Shown one piece after another: positions 35,681 through 44,808 of a DNA stretch of 64,000 bases. The DNA comes from Salinisphaera orenii subsp. orenii MK-B5 (lineage in GTDB: Bacteria; Pseudomonadota; Gammaproteobacteria; Nevskiales; Salinisphaeraceae), in contig NZ_AYKH01000034.1 of assembly GCF_003788635.1 (NCBI RefSeq), positions 1 through 64,000 of the forward strand, in the 5' to 3' direction. The number at the start of each line of letters is the position of its first letter. The stretch's first letter is position 1. The notes beneath the pieces were generated by a model, which did not search any database, was not told the origin of the DNA, and saw only the letters and a program-made list of their open reading frames with translations. The translations under genes were made by a program, and so were the position numbers.

Positions 35681-37096
35681 ATGGCCGATGACGATCGCAA
35701 CCCGCAGCGCCCGAATCGCCACGTGCCGCTGGGCGATCCGTTCGATGTCGAGGTGCTTCTGCATCAGCCGCATGCGCACGATCACGCCGCCACGGACGCC
35801 GGTATCGCCGGTCCGGCCGCGGTCGATCGCGAGCGCCTGGTCGATCGGCTGGTGGAGAGCACGGTCGTGCGTGCGGTGTTCGGCCATCGCGACGGCGCGC
35901 GCCGGCGTTTCCTGAAGGCCATGGGCGGCGGCACCGCGGCCGCCGCGCTGTCGAGCGTGTTTCCGCTCAAGGCAGCCAAGGCGGCCGTGCATCAGGAGCT
36001 GGACGATCTCGGCGGCCTCGAGAAGCGCCAGCTCAAGGTTGGCTTCGTGCCGATCACCTGCGCCACGCCGATCATCATGGCCGACCCGCTCGGCTTCTAC
36101 CGCAAGCAGGGTCTCGACGTGGAGGTCGTCAAGACGCCGGGGTGGGCGGTGGCCCGGGACAAGGCGGTGAGCCTCGAGCACGACGCCGCCCACATGCTCA
36201 CGCCCATGCCGCTGGCGATCGACATGGGCGCGGGCTCGGCGCCCATGCCCTTCTACATGCCGGCGGTCGAGAACATCAACGGCCAGGCGATCACGCTGCA
36301 CCGGGATCATCGGGAGCGGCGCGATCCGCGCCAGTGGCGGGGCTTCCGGTTCGCCGTGCCCTTCGACTATTCCATGCACAATTTCCTGCTGCGCTACTAC
36401 GTCGCCGAGCACGGGCTGGACCCGGACCGCGACATCGAGATCCGGGTGCTGCCGCCGCAGGACATGGTGGCCAACCTGCGCCGCGGCAATGTCGACGGCT
36501 ATCTCGCCCCGGACCCGTTCAACCAGCGCGCGGTCCACGAGGGCGTGGGCTTCATCCATCTGCTCACCAAGGAGATCTGGGACGGTCATCCGTGCTGCGC
36601 GTTCGCGGCAAGCCGGCACATGGCCGAATCCATGCCCAACACCTTCGGCGCCCTGTTCAAGGCGATCGTCGATGCGACGCACTATTCCTCCGATTTCGGC
36701 CACCGCCGCGAGATCGCCGAGGCGATCGCCCCGGCGCGCTATCTGGACCAGCCGGTCAGCGTGGTCGAGCAGGTGCTCACCGGCCACTTCGAGGACGGTC
36801 TGGGCGGCGTCCACAACGTTCCGGATCGGATCGACTTCGATCCGTTTCCCTGGCACGCGATGGCGGTCTGGATCCTCACCCAGATGAAGCGCTGGGGCTA
36901 TGTCCGCGGCGATGTCGACTATCAGGGCATCGCCGAGCGTGTCTGTCTGGCCACCGACTGTGGGCGGGTCATGCGCGATCTGGGTTACGCCCCGCCGGTC
37001 GAGACCCGCCGCCACTACACGATCATGAACAAGCGTTTCGACTCGACAGCGCCCGAGGCTTACGTCGATAGCTTCGCCATTCGCCGGACGCCGTGA
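35681..37096 (+). CDS. NrtA/CmpA-family substrate-binding protein with Tat signal
   Basis: 471 aa. A 70-residue leader ends in a twin-arginine-like signal (ARRRFLKAMGGGTAAAALSSVFPLKAAKA). The binding domain starts LKVGFVPITCATPIIMADPLGFYRKQGLDVEVVKTPGW, the NrtA/CmpA hallmark, and contains LPPQDMVANLRRGNVDGYLAPDPFNQRAV. The family binds nitrate, nitrite, bicarbonate or cyanate for ABC uptake. No permease or ATPase gene is next to it; cyanase follows. It may bind cyanate for a distant transporter, or sense it in a NasS-like way, though NasS proteins are cytosolic and this one appears exported. Start is fixed by the terminator just upstream. Confidence 0.88.
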   Translation: MADDDRNPQRPNRHVPLGDPFDVEVLLHQPHAHDHAATDAGIAGPAAVDRERLVDRLVESTVVRAVFGHRDGARRRFLKAMGGGTAAAALSSVFPLKAAKAAVHQELDDLGGLEKRQLKVGFVPITCATPIIMADPLGFYRKQGLDVEVVKTPGWAVARDKAVSLEHDAAHMLTPMPLAIDMGAGSAPMPFYMPAVENINGQAITLHRDHRERRDPRQWRGFRFAVPFDYSMHNFLLRYYVAEHGLDPDRDIEIRVLPPQDMVANLRRGNVDGYLAPDPFNQRAVHEGVGFIHLLTKEIWDGHPCCAFAASRHMAESMPNTFGALFKAIVDATHYSSDFGHRREIAEAIAPARYLDQPVSVVEQVLTGHFEDGLGGVHNVPDRIDFDPFPWHAMAVWILTQMKRWGYVRGDVDYQGIAERVCLATDCGRVMRDLGYAPPVETRRHYTIMNKRFDSTAPEAYVDSFAIRRTP

Positions 37097-37226
37097 CCAT
37101 GCGGCCCGGCACCGGCCGCGGGAACACCGCGGTGCCATTCGAACGAGACCGCACCGCGGTCCCGTCGCCGCGCGACCAAGGCGCGGCGTTACCGCCACTC
37201 ATATGACCCATCGCAGGGAGGACGTC

Positions 37227-37673
37227 ATGGAAAAACAGGCAATGACACGCGCGATTCTCGACGCCAAGAAGGCCAGGGGGATGCGCTGGACCGAGATCGC
37301 CGATCAGATCGGCATGTCGCCGGTGTGGACCGCCTCGCTGGCCCTCGGCGAGTCGTCGGCGCCGGAGGACATCGCCCAGAAGCTGTGTGCGGTGCTGGAT
37401 CTGGGCGACGACGTGGCCGACGCGCTTCAGGTCTGCCCGCTCAAGGGCCAGTGGATGGACAAGACCGTGCCCACCGACCCGATGATCTATCGCTTCTACG
37501 AAATCATGGCGGTCTACGGCCCGGCCGTGAAGGCATGTGTCCACGAGGAATTCGGCGACGGAATCATGTCGGCGATCGATTTCAAGATGGATGTGGAGCG
37601 CGAGCCCGACCCGAAGGGGGACCGCGTCAAGATCGTGATGAGCGGCAAGTTCCTGCCCTACGTGCGCTGGTAG
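37227..37673 (+). CDS. cynS: Cyanate hydratase (cyanase)
   Basis: 148 aa from ATG 37227 with GGGAGG nine bases upstream. An N-terminal helical domain (MTRAILDAKKARGMRWTEIADQIGMSPVWTASLALGE) leads into the catalytic domain. Arg89, Glu92 and Ser115 (YRFYEIMAVYG ... DGIMSAIDF) correspond to Arg96, Glu99 and Ser122 of E. coli. The enzyme converts cyanate and bicarbonate to two CO2 and ammonia as a decamer in the cytosol. It lies 130 bases after the NrtA-like gene on the same strand. Confidence 0.97.
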   Translation: MEKQAMTRAILDAKKARGMRWTEIADQIGMSPVWTASLALGESSAPEDIAQKLCAVLDLGDDVADALQVCPLKGQWMDKTVPTDPMIYRFYEIMAVYGPAVKACVHEEFGDGIMSAIDFKMDVEREPDPKGDRVKIVMSGKFLPYVRW

Positions 37674-37681
37674 CGCGGGAT

Positions 37682-37714
37682 CGCGGTGGCGGCTGTGTCA
37701 CGGCCGCCACCGCG
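37682..37714 (+). repeat. Strong intercistronic hairpin between cynS and the FNT channel gene
   Basis: A 12-base perfect stem (37682-37693 with 37703-37714) and a 9-base loop begin nine bases after the cynS stop. No T-run follows, so it probably protects the upstream mRNA or lowers read-through rather than terminating fully. Confidence 0.6.
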
Positions 37715-37765
37715 CCAGCCGACGCTTTTCGAATGCTTTCGATTCAATAAACCGGGGATTACTCG

Positions 37766-38578
37766 ATGTCCTATCTGCAACCTGCCGAATTCGTCAAGAA
37801 AATGGTGGATTCCGGCGAATCCAAGATCTATATGGGTCGTCGCGACACCATCATCCGGGGCTACATGGCAGGGGCCATCCTGGCGCTGGCGGTGGTGTTC
37901 GCGGTGACCATCACGGTCAACACCGGCAATGCGCTGCTCGGCGCGGCCCTGTTTCCGGTCGGCTTCTGCATGCTCTATCTGATGAGCTTCGATCTGCTCA
38001 CGGGCGTGTTCATGCTCACGCCGCTGGCCTGGCTGGACGGCCGGCCGGGCGTGACCATTCCACGCATCCTCGAGAACTGGGGGCTGGTGTTCATCGGCAA
38101 TCTGCTGGGCGCGCTCACCGTGGCCTTCATCATGGCGGTCAATTTCACCTACGGCTTCTCCAGTCCGATCAACGAGGTCGGCCAGGCCATCGCCCATATC
38201 GGCGAGGGGCGCACGATCGGCTATCGCGACCACGGCTTCGGCGGCTGGATGACGCTGTTCATCCGCGGCTGCCTGTGCAACTGGATGGTCTCCATGGGCG
38301 TGGTCGGCGCGATGGTCTCGACCTCGGCCACCGGCAAGATCGCCGCGATGTGGATGCCGATCATGGTGTTCTTCTATCTCGGCTTCGAGCATTCGGTGGT
38401 CAACATGTTCCTGTTCCCGCTGGGCATTATTCTGGGCGGCGGCTTCACGGTCTGGGACTATCTGCTCTGGAACGAGATCCCGACCGTGCTCGGCAACATC
38501 GTCGGCGGTATCTCGCTGACCGGTCTCACGCTGTACACGACCCACGTACGCACTCAGGCAAAGCGCGAGTTCGGGTGA
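37766..38578 (+). CDS. Formate/nitrite transporter (FNT) family channel
   Basis: 270 aa with six membrane helices. SLLTGVFMLTPL-type text appears as FDLLTGVFMLTPLAWLDGRPG, then NWGLVFIGNLLGALTVAF and FIRGCLCNWMVSMGVVGAMVS, and FEHSVVNMFLFPLGIILGG; these are the FNT slits and central His (FEHSVVNM). FNT channels pass small monovalent anions (formate, nitrite, hydrosulfide). Beside cynS, cyanate or nitrite is the natural guess, but specificity cannot be read off the sequence. Confidence 0.92.
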   Translation: MSYLQPAEFVKKMVDSGESKIYMGRRDTIIRGYMAGAILALAVVFAVTITVNTGNALLGAALFPVGFCMLYLMSFDLLTGVFMLTPLAWLDGRPGVTIPRILENWGLVFIGNLLGALTVAFIMAVNFTYGFSSPINEVGQAIAHIGEGRTIGYRDHGFGGWMTLFIRGCLCNWMVSMGVVGAMVSTSATGKIAAMWMPIMVFFYLGFEHSVVNMFLFPLGIILGGGFTVWDYLLWNEIPTVLGNIVGGISLTGLTLYTTHVRTQAKREFG

Positions 38579-38693
38579 TCGCGTTCGTCGCCGACCTTGC
38601 GGCGCGGCCGCGCGCGGCGACGATCCGCATGAGCCTACGGGGCCGGCGCCCGTCGCCGCGCCCCGTTTTCGCGTGACCGACCGGGACACCGTC

Positions 38694-40439
38694 ATGTCCG
38701 AACAGCTGCGCATAGCGGCCGGCCAGTACTCCAGCGCCGGTCGCAAGGCGATGAACCAGGATTTTCACGGCCTCTGCACGCCGGAGGGGCCGGCGCTGGC
38801 CTCCAAGGGGATCGCCATCGCCCTCGCCGACGGCATCGGCAGCAGCGAGGTCAGCCACGTCGCCAGCGAAACCGCGGTCGCCGGCTTTCTCGACGACTAT
38901 TACTGCACGTCCGAGGCCTGGTCGGTCCGCCGCTCGGCCGAGCGCGTGATCACCGCGACCAACGCCTGGCTGCACGCCCAGACACGCCAGAGCCCGTATC
39001 GTGAGGATGCCGACCGCGGCTATGTCTGCACCTTCAGCGCGCTCGTGTTGAAGGCCGCGACCGCCCATGTGTTCCACGTCGGCGATGCGCGTATCTATCG
39101 ATTGCGCGACGGGCGTCTGGAGCAGCTCACCGAGGACCACCGGGTGGCCATCGGCGGCGGTCAGAGCTATCTCGCCCGGGCGCTGGGTGTGGGCGAGCGC
39201 ATCGACATCGATTATCGCGGGCACTCTATCGCGACCGGCGATGTCTTCGTGCTGCTCACCGACGGCGTCCACGAGCATGTCGACGACGCGCGCATCGCCG
39301 AGATCGTGGCGGCGCACGGCGAGGATCCCGACGCCGCCGCGAAGCAGCTTGCGGCCCGGGCATTCGAGGCCGGCAGCGAGGACAACCTGATCGCGCAGGT
39401 CGTGCGCGTCGAGGCGGTGCCGCACAGCGATCCCGAGGATATCGCCGAGCGGCTGACCCGGCTGCCCCATCCCCCGGAGCTCGAGGCGCGCGACAGCTTC
39501 GAGGGCTACGAGATCGTGCGCCAGCTCCATGTCTCGTCACGCAGCCGCATTCATCTCGCCCGTGAGATGGAGACCGACCGCCCGGTCGCCCTCAAGACCC
39601 CGGGCAGTGATCTGCGTGACGATCCGGTCCTGCTCGAGCGGTTTCTGCTGGAGGAATGGATCGCGCGGCGTCTCGACAGTCCCCATGTGCTCAAGCCGGC
39701 CGGCCGCCGCCACCGGCAGGCGCACGTCTACGTCGCCATGGAATACATCGAAGGCACGACGCTGACCCAGTGGATGATCGACCATCCGCGTCCGGAGATG
39801 GCGGCCGTGCGGGAACTCGTCACCCAGATCGGCAAGGGCGTGCTGGCCTTTCACCGCCAGGAGATGATTCATCAGGACCTGCGCCCGGATAACATCCTCA
39901 TCGATGCCACCGGCACGGTGAAGATCATCGACTTCGGCGCGGTCGAGGTCGCGGGCATCAGCGAGAGCGCCGGGCGGCTGGGGGCCGACGAGATCCTGGG
40001 CACCGAGCAGTACGCCGCACCCGAGTACTTTCTGGGCGAGCGCGGCACGGTGCGCTCGGATCTCTTCTCGCTCGCGGCGATCACCTACCAGATGCTCACG
40101 GGCCGGCTGCCCTACGGCACGCGGGTTCCCCGCGCTCGCAGTGCGGCCGCGCAGCATCGCCTGAAATACAGCAGCGCGATCGCCTACAACGCCGATGTGC
40201 CGCTCTGGGTGGACGGCGCGCTGAAGAAGGCGCTGCATCCGAACCCGGACCGGCGCTACGCCGAAGTCGCCGAGTTCGTCTACGATCTGCACCACCCGCG
40301 CAAGGCCTTCATGGCCGATCACGCCCTGCCGCTGATCGAGCGCGACCCGAACCGCTTCTGGAAAGGGCTGTCCGCCGTGCTCGGCCTGACGGTGATCGGG
40401 CTGTTCGCCTATATCGTGCGAATCGGTGGGGGCGTCTGA
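38694..40439 (+). CDS. Bifunctional PP2C phosphatase-Ser/Thr protein kinase
   Basis: 581 aa. PP2C-like domain at about 5-245 (ALADGIGSSEVSHVASETAV, FHVGDARIYRLRDGRLEQLTEDH, VFVLLTDGVHEHVD). Kinase domain at about 265-535: VALKTPGSD (Lys), IHQDLRPDNILID (HQD in place of HRD), IIDFGAVEVAG (DFG) and LGTEQYAAPEYF (activation segment). One C-terminal membrane helix (LSAVLGLTVIGLFAYIVRIG) puts the enzyme at the inner membrane, facing inward. Such fusions recur beside nitrate/nitrite transporters; here it closes the cyn/FNT group. Targets unknown. Confidence 0.92.
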   Translation: MSEQLRIAAGQYSSAGRKAMNQDFHGLCTPEGPALASKGIAIALADGIGSSEVSHVASETAVAGFLDDYYCTSEAWSVRRSAERVITATNAWLHAQTRQSPYREDADRGYVCTFSALVLKAATAHVFHVGDARIYRLRDGRLEQLTEDHRVAIGGGQSYLARALGVGERIDIDYRGHSIATGDVFVLLTDGVHEHVDDARIAEIVAAHGEDPDAAAKQLAARAFEAGSEDNLIAQVVRVEAVPHSDPEDIAERLTRLPHPPELEARDSFEGYEIVRQLHVSSRSRIHLAREMETDRPVALKTPGSDLRDDPVLLERFLLEEWIARRLDSPHVLKPAGRRHRQAHVYVAMEYIEGTTLTQWMIDHPRPEMAAVRELVTQIGKGVLAFHRQEMIHQDLRPDNILIDATGTVKIIDFGAVEVAGISESAGRLGADEILGTEQYAAPEYFLGERGTVRSDLFSLAAITYQMLTGRLPYGTRVPRARSAAAQHRLKYSSAIAYNADVPLWVDGALKKALHPNPDRRYAEVAEFVYDLHHPRKAFMADHALPLIERDPNRFWKGLSAVLGLTVIGLFAYIVRIGGGV

Positions 40440-40463
40440 GCGAAGACGCTCTCGTCACGGATG

Positions 40464-41885
40464 TCAGAAATCCACGAACGGCTCCCCGGTGCCGCCGGCG
40501 GCCATCGCCGGCAGATGTTCGATGGCGTCGTGGATGATCTCCAGGTGCCGGTGGCAGTCCTCGCGGCTGGCCGCGCCGCCGAGACAGATACGCACGGCCT
40601 CGGGCGCCGGCGCCCGCATCGCGAACGCATCCGAGACCACCGCCGCGATACCGTGGCCCTGCAGGCGCGTGGCCAGCTCGATGCGGTTCCACGGCGCGGG
40701 CACCGGCAGCCACAGGTGAAAGGCCTCGGGCTGGCTGTGGTAGGCGATGCCGTCGAGCACGCGCGCGGCCAGGCGCTGGCGCGCGATCGACTCGGCGCGA
40801 ATCGCGCGGGTGGCCGCGCGTAGCGTACCGTCCTCGATCCAGCGGGTGGCGAGCTGGATCATCGCCGGGTTGGCCATCACCGAGAGCGTGGCCAGCGTCG
40901 ACGACAGCCGTGCCGTGTAGCGCACGTTGGGGGTGACCAGATAACCGATACGCAGCCCCGCGCCCAGCACCTTCGACAGCCCGGCCACATAGAAGGTCAG
41001 CTGCGGCGCGAGGGTAGCGATCGGCGCCAGGCGCTGCCGCGGCAGGCAGCCGTAGGGGTCGTCCTCGATGATGGGTACGCCGTAGCGCAGGGCGATATCG
41101 GCGATCGCCGCCCGGCGCTCGGCCGGCAGCGTGGCCGTGGTCGGGTTGTTGAAGGTCGGGTTCACGTACAGCGCTTTCGGCGGATGCGCCGCGCACAGGG
41201 CCGCGAAGGCGTCCGGGTCCAGGCCGTCGCGATCGGCGGGCAGGCCGACCGGGCGGATGCCCAGATGGGCGGCGATGCCCTTGATACCGGGGTAGGTCAC
41301 CGCCTCGCAGGCCAGCGTATCGCCGGCGCGCAGCAGGGCAGCCATCAGCCCCAGCAGGGCCGCGTGGGCGCCCGGACACACGAGGATATTGGCAGGATCG
41401 GCGCCCGGCAGGCGGCGGGCCATCCACGCCGCGCCGGCCTCGCGGTCGGCGCGCGAGCCGCCGAATTCCTGATAGCGCAGCAGATCGTAGAGATCGCCCT
41501 GCTGGCCGAGCCGGGCGAACCCTTCGCGCAGACGGGCGACGAGCGCCGGATCGCGCGGCTCGGGCGGCATGTTCATGCTCATGTCGATCGGCCCGACCGC
41601 GCTCGCCCGATGGACGGGGTCGGAGCGCACCTCGCCGCGTACATAGCTGCCGCTGCCGGGCCGGCCGTCGATCAGCCCGCGCTCGGCGGCTTCGGCATAG
41701 CTGCGCGCAGCGGTGCTGAAGTTGATGCCCAGCGCTGTGGCCAGCGCCCGCAGCGGCGGCAGCTTTTGCTGGGCCCGTAGCCGCCCGGCCTGGATATCGT
41801 CAGCGATCGCATCGGCGATCGCATGGTAGGTCGGCCGGTCGCTGTCGGCGAGTGCGGCCGCCCAGCGGCTCAGGTCGTTGCCCAT
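40464..41885 (-). CDS. MocR-family regulator (GntR HTH plus aminotransferase-like domain)
   Basis: 473 aa. A GntR winged helix at about 10-80 ([64 protein letters not shown]) is followed by a fold-type I aminotransferase domain. The PLP lysine is in [18 protein letters not shown], with [13 protein letters not shown] and EDDPYGCL as cofactor/substrate loops. MocR proteins sense PLP or amino compounds. It is divergent from the Nit1C cluster across 273 bases that contain palindromes and repeats, so it is the likely local regulator. Start at 41885 begins the HTH domain. Confidence 0.92.
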   Translation of the reverse strand: MGNDLSRWAAALADSDRPTYHAIADAIADDIQAGRLRAQQKLPPLRALATALGINFSTAARSYAEAAERGLIDGRPGSGSYVRGEVRSDPVHRASAVGPIDMSMNMPPEPRDPALVARLREGFARLGQQGDLYDLLRYQEFGGSRADREAGAAWMARRLPGADPANILVCPGAHAALLGLMAALLRAGDTLACEAVTYPGIKGIAAHLGIRPVGLPADRDGLDPDAFAALCAAHPPKALYVNPTFNNPTTATLPAERRAAIADIALRYGVPIIEDDPYGCLPRQRLAPIATLAPQLTFYVAGLSKVLGAGLRIGYLVTPNVRYTARLSSTLATLSVMANPAMIQLATRWIEDGTLRAATRAIRAESIARQRLAARVLDGIAYHSQPEAFHLWLPVPAPWNRIELATRLQGHGIAAVVSDAFAMRAPAPEAVRICLGGAASREDCHRHLEIIHDAIEHLPAMAAGGTGEPFVDF

Positions 41886-42010
41886 GGATGCCCTCGAATC
41901 GTGCGATCGCGCGCCGTGTCCCCGTTTCGGTGCGCGTGGTGCAGGCCGATCGAGACGCGGGCGGCGGCCCGACGCTCGATCGGCAAAGCCCGCATGGTAG
42001 ACGCTAGCAC

Positions 42011-42071
42011 ACTTTTCGCCGACTTTTCGCCGAATGATCGGCAAATGATCGCACCATTAAAGCGATCATTT
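42011..42071. promoter_or_regulatory. Operator-like direct and inverted repeats in the MocR-Nit1C divergent region
   Basis: CTTTTCGCCGA is repeated in tandem (42012-42022, 42023-42033), then ATGATCG recurs at 42034 and 42045. AAATGATCGC (42043-42052) and GCGATCATTT (42062-42071) form a perfect 10-base inverted repeat with a nine-base spacer. The right arm abuts the -24 box of the sigma-54 promoter. Direct repeats plus a dyad are what MocR proteins usually bind; which protein binds here is inference. Confidence 0.7.
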
Positions 42072-42086
42072 GGCACGGGCGTTGCA
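42071..42086 (+). promoter_or_regulatory. Perfect sigma-54 promoter of the Nit1C cluster
   Basis: TGGCACGGGCGTTGCA fits TGGCACG-N4-TTGCW at every position. The start would be near 42098, about 60 bases before the first gene. It implies RpoN-dependent, activator-driven expression under nitrogen limitation. No sigma-54 activator gene is in the window. Confidence 0.85.
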
Positions 42087-42158
42087 ACACCCTGGCGCAG
42101 TCGGTGCGCATGTCGCCGCCGGCGGCCAGCCGTTCAAGCCACGCACGGGAGAGATGCG

Positions 42159-42641
42159 ATGCCAGAAGTGACCACGCCGAAAACGCAGAAGGGCGATTAT
42201 TTCGTCGACTACGAGGACAAGGTCTTCGAGGACGTCCAGGCCGAACCGGGCGAGAAGGCGCTCGTGACCTTCCATACGGTGGCCTTCGAGGGGTCGATCG
42301 GGCTGGTGAACATGCTTCAGGCCAAGCGTCTGCTGCGCAAGGGCTTCGAGACCAGCATCCTGCTCTATGGCCCGGGCGTGACGCTGGGCGTGCAGCGCGG
42401 CTTTCCGACCATTGGTGACGAAGCCTTTCCCGGCCACCAGAACTACGAGAACCAGCTCAAGGCGTTCATGGACGAGGGCGGCAAGGTCTACGCCTGCCGC
42501 TTCGCCCTGCAGGCGCTCTACGGCCACGGCGAGCCGGCGCTGGTCGAGGGTATCCAGCCGATCAGCCCGCTGGACGTGCTCGATATCCAGCTCATCGCGC
42601 GGCGCGACAACGCCTATGTCGTCTCCACCTGGACCATGTAG
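42159..42641 (+). CDS. MSMEG_0572/Sll0783 family nitrogen-dependent response protein (first Nit1C gene)
   Basis: 160 aa, GGGAGAG before ATG 42159. [78 protein letters not shown] is the family signature; the fold resembles DsrE-like proteins. The Synechocystis homologue Sll0783 is strongly induced by nitrogen starvation. It is the first gene of the seven-gene cluster, and a hairpin after it may allow higher expression than the rest. Molecular activity unknown. Confidence 0.92.
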   Translation: MPEVTTPKTQKGDYFVDYEDKVFEDVQAEPGEKALVTFHTVAFEGSIGLVNMLQAKRLLRKGFETSILLYGPGVTLGVQRGFPTIGDEAFPGHQNYENQLKAFMDEGGKVYACRFALQALYGHGEPALVEGIQPISPLDVLDIQLIARRDNAYVVSTWTM

Positions 42642-42658
42642 ACCCGTGCGTCGCCACG

Positions 42659-42686
42659 CCCCGGCCCCGACGATCGCGGGCCGGGG
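42659..42686 (+). repeat. Intercistronic hairpin after the first Nit1C gene
   Basis: CCCCGGCCC (42659-42667) and GGGCCGGGG (42678-42686) form a nine-base stem with a ten-base loop, 18 bases after the stop. No T-run. It may stabilise the first cistron or reduce transcription into the nitrilase gene. Confidence 0.55.
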
Positions 42687-42725
42687 CCGCGCGCATCTCG
42701 ACGCGCCACCGATGAGCCTCTTGCC

Positions 42726-43781
42726 ATGACATTGCCTACCCACAACCGCCTGCGGGTGGCGGCGGTACAGCTGCAGCCCGTCCTCGACGACGCCCACGGC
42801 ACCGTCGAGCGCGTGCTTGCAGAGATCGCGGCCGCCGCGGCCGACGGCGCGCGGCTGGTGGTTTTTCCCGAGACCGCGGTGCCGTACTACCCGTACTGGT
42901 CGTTCGTGCTGCCGCCCATGACCATGGGCGACAGGCACCGCGCGCTCTACGAGCACGCGCCCGCGGTGCCGGGCCCGGTCACCGAGGCGGTGGCGGCAGC
43001 GGCGCGCGAGCACGCGATCGTGGTGGTGCTGGGCGTGAACGAGCGCGACCACGGCACGCTCTACAACTGCCAGCTCGTGTTCGATGCCGACGGCACCATC
43101 ACGCTCAAGCGCCGCAAGATCACGCCGACCTATCACGAGCGCATGGTCTGGGGGCAGGGCGACGGCGCCGGCCTGCACGCGGTGGATACCGCGGCCGGGC
43201 GGATCGGTGCGCTGGCCTGCTGGGAGCACTACAACCCGCTGGCCCGCTACGCGCTTATGGCCGATCACGAACAGATCCACTGCAGCCAGTTTCCCGGCTC
43301 GCTGGTGGGCCCGATCTTCGCCGAGCAGCAGGAGGTCACCCTGCGTCACCACGCGCTGGAATCCGGCTGCTTCGTGGTCAACGCCACGTCCTGGCTGGAC
43401 GCCGACCAGATCGGGAGCGTCACCCCCGACGAGGCACTGCAGAAAGGCCTGCGCGGCGGCTGCTACACGGCGATCATCGCGCCCGACGGCTCGCACGTCG
43501 TCGAGCCGCTGCGCGATGGGCCGGGCCGGCTGGTCGCCGAAATCGACCTGTCGCTGATCACCAAGCGCAAGCGAATGATGGATTCGGTCGGCCACTACGC
43601 CCGCCCGGAACTGTTGTCGTTGCACATCGACCGGCGCGCGCATCACGCCGCGCACGGCGTGCCGCAAGACGAGGCGCGCACCCCGTACCCATCCGCTCTC
43701 GAATCCGAGGAAGTCGACCATGGCGAACCCGAGCCGCAAGCTCCGCACCGAAATGCAGTCGCTGGGTCTGCGCCTGGCTGA
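42726..43781 (+). CDS. Nit1-type nitrilase of the Nit1C cluster
   Basis: 351 aa. Catalytic triad Glu49 ([14 protein letters not shown]), Lys131 ([20 protein letters not shown]) and Cys165 ([17 protein letters not shown]), the nitrilase-branch pattern. Nit1C has been genetically linked to use of cyanide as sole nitrogen source, so the substrate may be cyanide or a nitrile/cyanohydrin formed from it. The 3' end overlaps the next gene by 62 bases. The last 30 residues are unconserved-looking, so part of the tail may simply be read-through into the overlap. Confidence 0.93.
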   Translation: MTLPTHNRLRVAAVQLQPVLDDAHGTVERVLAEIAAAAADGARLVVFPETAVPYYPYWSFVLPPMTMGDRHRALYEHAPAVPGPVTEAVAAAAREHAIVVVLGVNERDHGTLYNCQLVFDADGTITLKRRKITPTYHERMVWGQGDGAGLHAVDTAAGRIGALACWEHYNPLARYALMADHEQIHCSQFPGSLVGPIFAEQQEVTLRHHALESGCFVVNATSWLDADQIGSVTPDEALQKGLRGGCYTAIIAPDGSHVVEPLRDGPGRLVAEIDLSLITKRKRMMDSVGHYARPELLSLHIDRRAHHAAHGVPQDEARTPYPSALESEEVDHGEPEPQAPHRNAVAGSAPG

Positions 43782-44808
43782 CCCGTCCCAGGGCGCGCCG
43801 AGCCGGCGCGGCGGCGCGGGGCCTTCCGACCACAAGGCCGTGACCATCGACGGCGCGACCGTGATGGTGCCGGTGCATACCGGCCACTCGAAGCGCTCGC
43901 CCTTCGAGACCGACGGCGAGGGCCGCCTCACCCGCAACGGTGAGCCGGTCACCACGATCCAGTTCGCCCCGCAGCCGCGCTTCTATGCGCGCAGTACCGC
44001 CGACGGCGTCCCCTACTGGCAGATCGCCCAGCTGCACAGCACCGACGTGCTCGCCACCACGGTGTTCCAGACCTGCGTGCGCTACGGCCGGCGTGCGACC
44101 TCCTGTCAGTTCTGCGCCATCGGCCAGTCGCTGGCCGATGGCCGCACCATCAACCGCAAGACGCCGGCACAGCTGGCCGAAGTGGCCCGGGCCGCGGTCG
44201 AACTGGACGGCGTCAAGCACATGGTGATGACCACCGGCACGCCGAACTTCACCGATCGCGGCGCGGCGATCCTGTGCGAATCCGCGTTTGCCGTGCGCAG
44301 CGCGGTGGATCTGCCGATTCAGGCCCAGTGCGAGCCGCCGGACGACCCGGTCTGGTTTGCGCGCCTGAAGGCGGCGGGCGTGGATTCGCTCGGCATGCAT
44401 CTGGAAGCGGTCACGCCCGAGGTGCGGGCGCGCATCATGCCCGGCAAGGCCGAAGTCACGCCCGATGCCTATCTCGAGGCCTTCGAACAGGCCGTGGCCG
44501 TGTTCGGGCGCGGTCAGGTGTCGACGTACATCCTGGCCGGGTTGGGCGATACGCGCGCGGCCATCCTCGCGATGAGCGAGGAGCTGATCGCGCGCGGGGT
44601 CTATCCGTTCGTGGTGCCGTTCGTGCCGATCACCGGCACGCCGCTGGAAAACCACGAAGCGCCGAGCGCGGCGTTCATGGAATCGCTGCTGGCGCCGATC
44701 GGGCGCATGCTCGTCGACGCCGGCATGAAGTCGTCGGACATCAAGGCCGGCTGCGGGCGCTGCGGTGCCTGTTCGTCGTTGTCGGCCTACGAAAGCGCGA
44801 GCGCGTGA
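43720..44808 (+). CDS. MSMEG_0568 family radical SAM protein (Nit1C)
   Basis: 362 aa. Three cysteines C119, C129 and C132 ([18 protein letters not shown]) form a widened CX9CX2C radical SAM cluster, related to lipoyl synthase/BioB-like folds. A second cysteine group near the C-terminus ([15 protein letters not shown]) may carry another Fe-S cluster. [16 protein letters not shown] and [42 protein letters not shown] are family blocks. Reaction unknown; always with the nitrilase. It overlaps both neighbours, showing tight coupling. Confidence 0.92.
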   Translation: MANPSRKLRTEMQSLGLRLADPSQGAPSRRGGAGPSDHKAVTIDGATVMVPVHTGHSKRSPFETDGEGRLTRNGEPVTTIQFAPQPRFYARSTADGVPYWQIAQLHSTDVLATTVFQTCVRYGRRATSCQFCAIGQSLADGRTINRKTPAQLAEVARAAVELDGVKHMVMTTGTPNFTDRGAAILCESAFAVRSAVDLPIQAQCEPPDDPVWFARLKAAGVDSLGMHLEAVTPEVRARIMPGKAEVTPDAYLEAFEQAVAVFGRGQVSTYILAGLGDTRAAILAMSEELIARGVYPFVVPFVPITGTPLENHEAPSAAFMESLLAPIGRMLVDAGMKSSDIKAGCGRCGACSSLSAYESASA

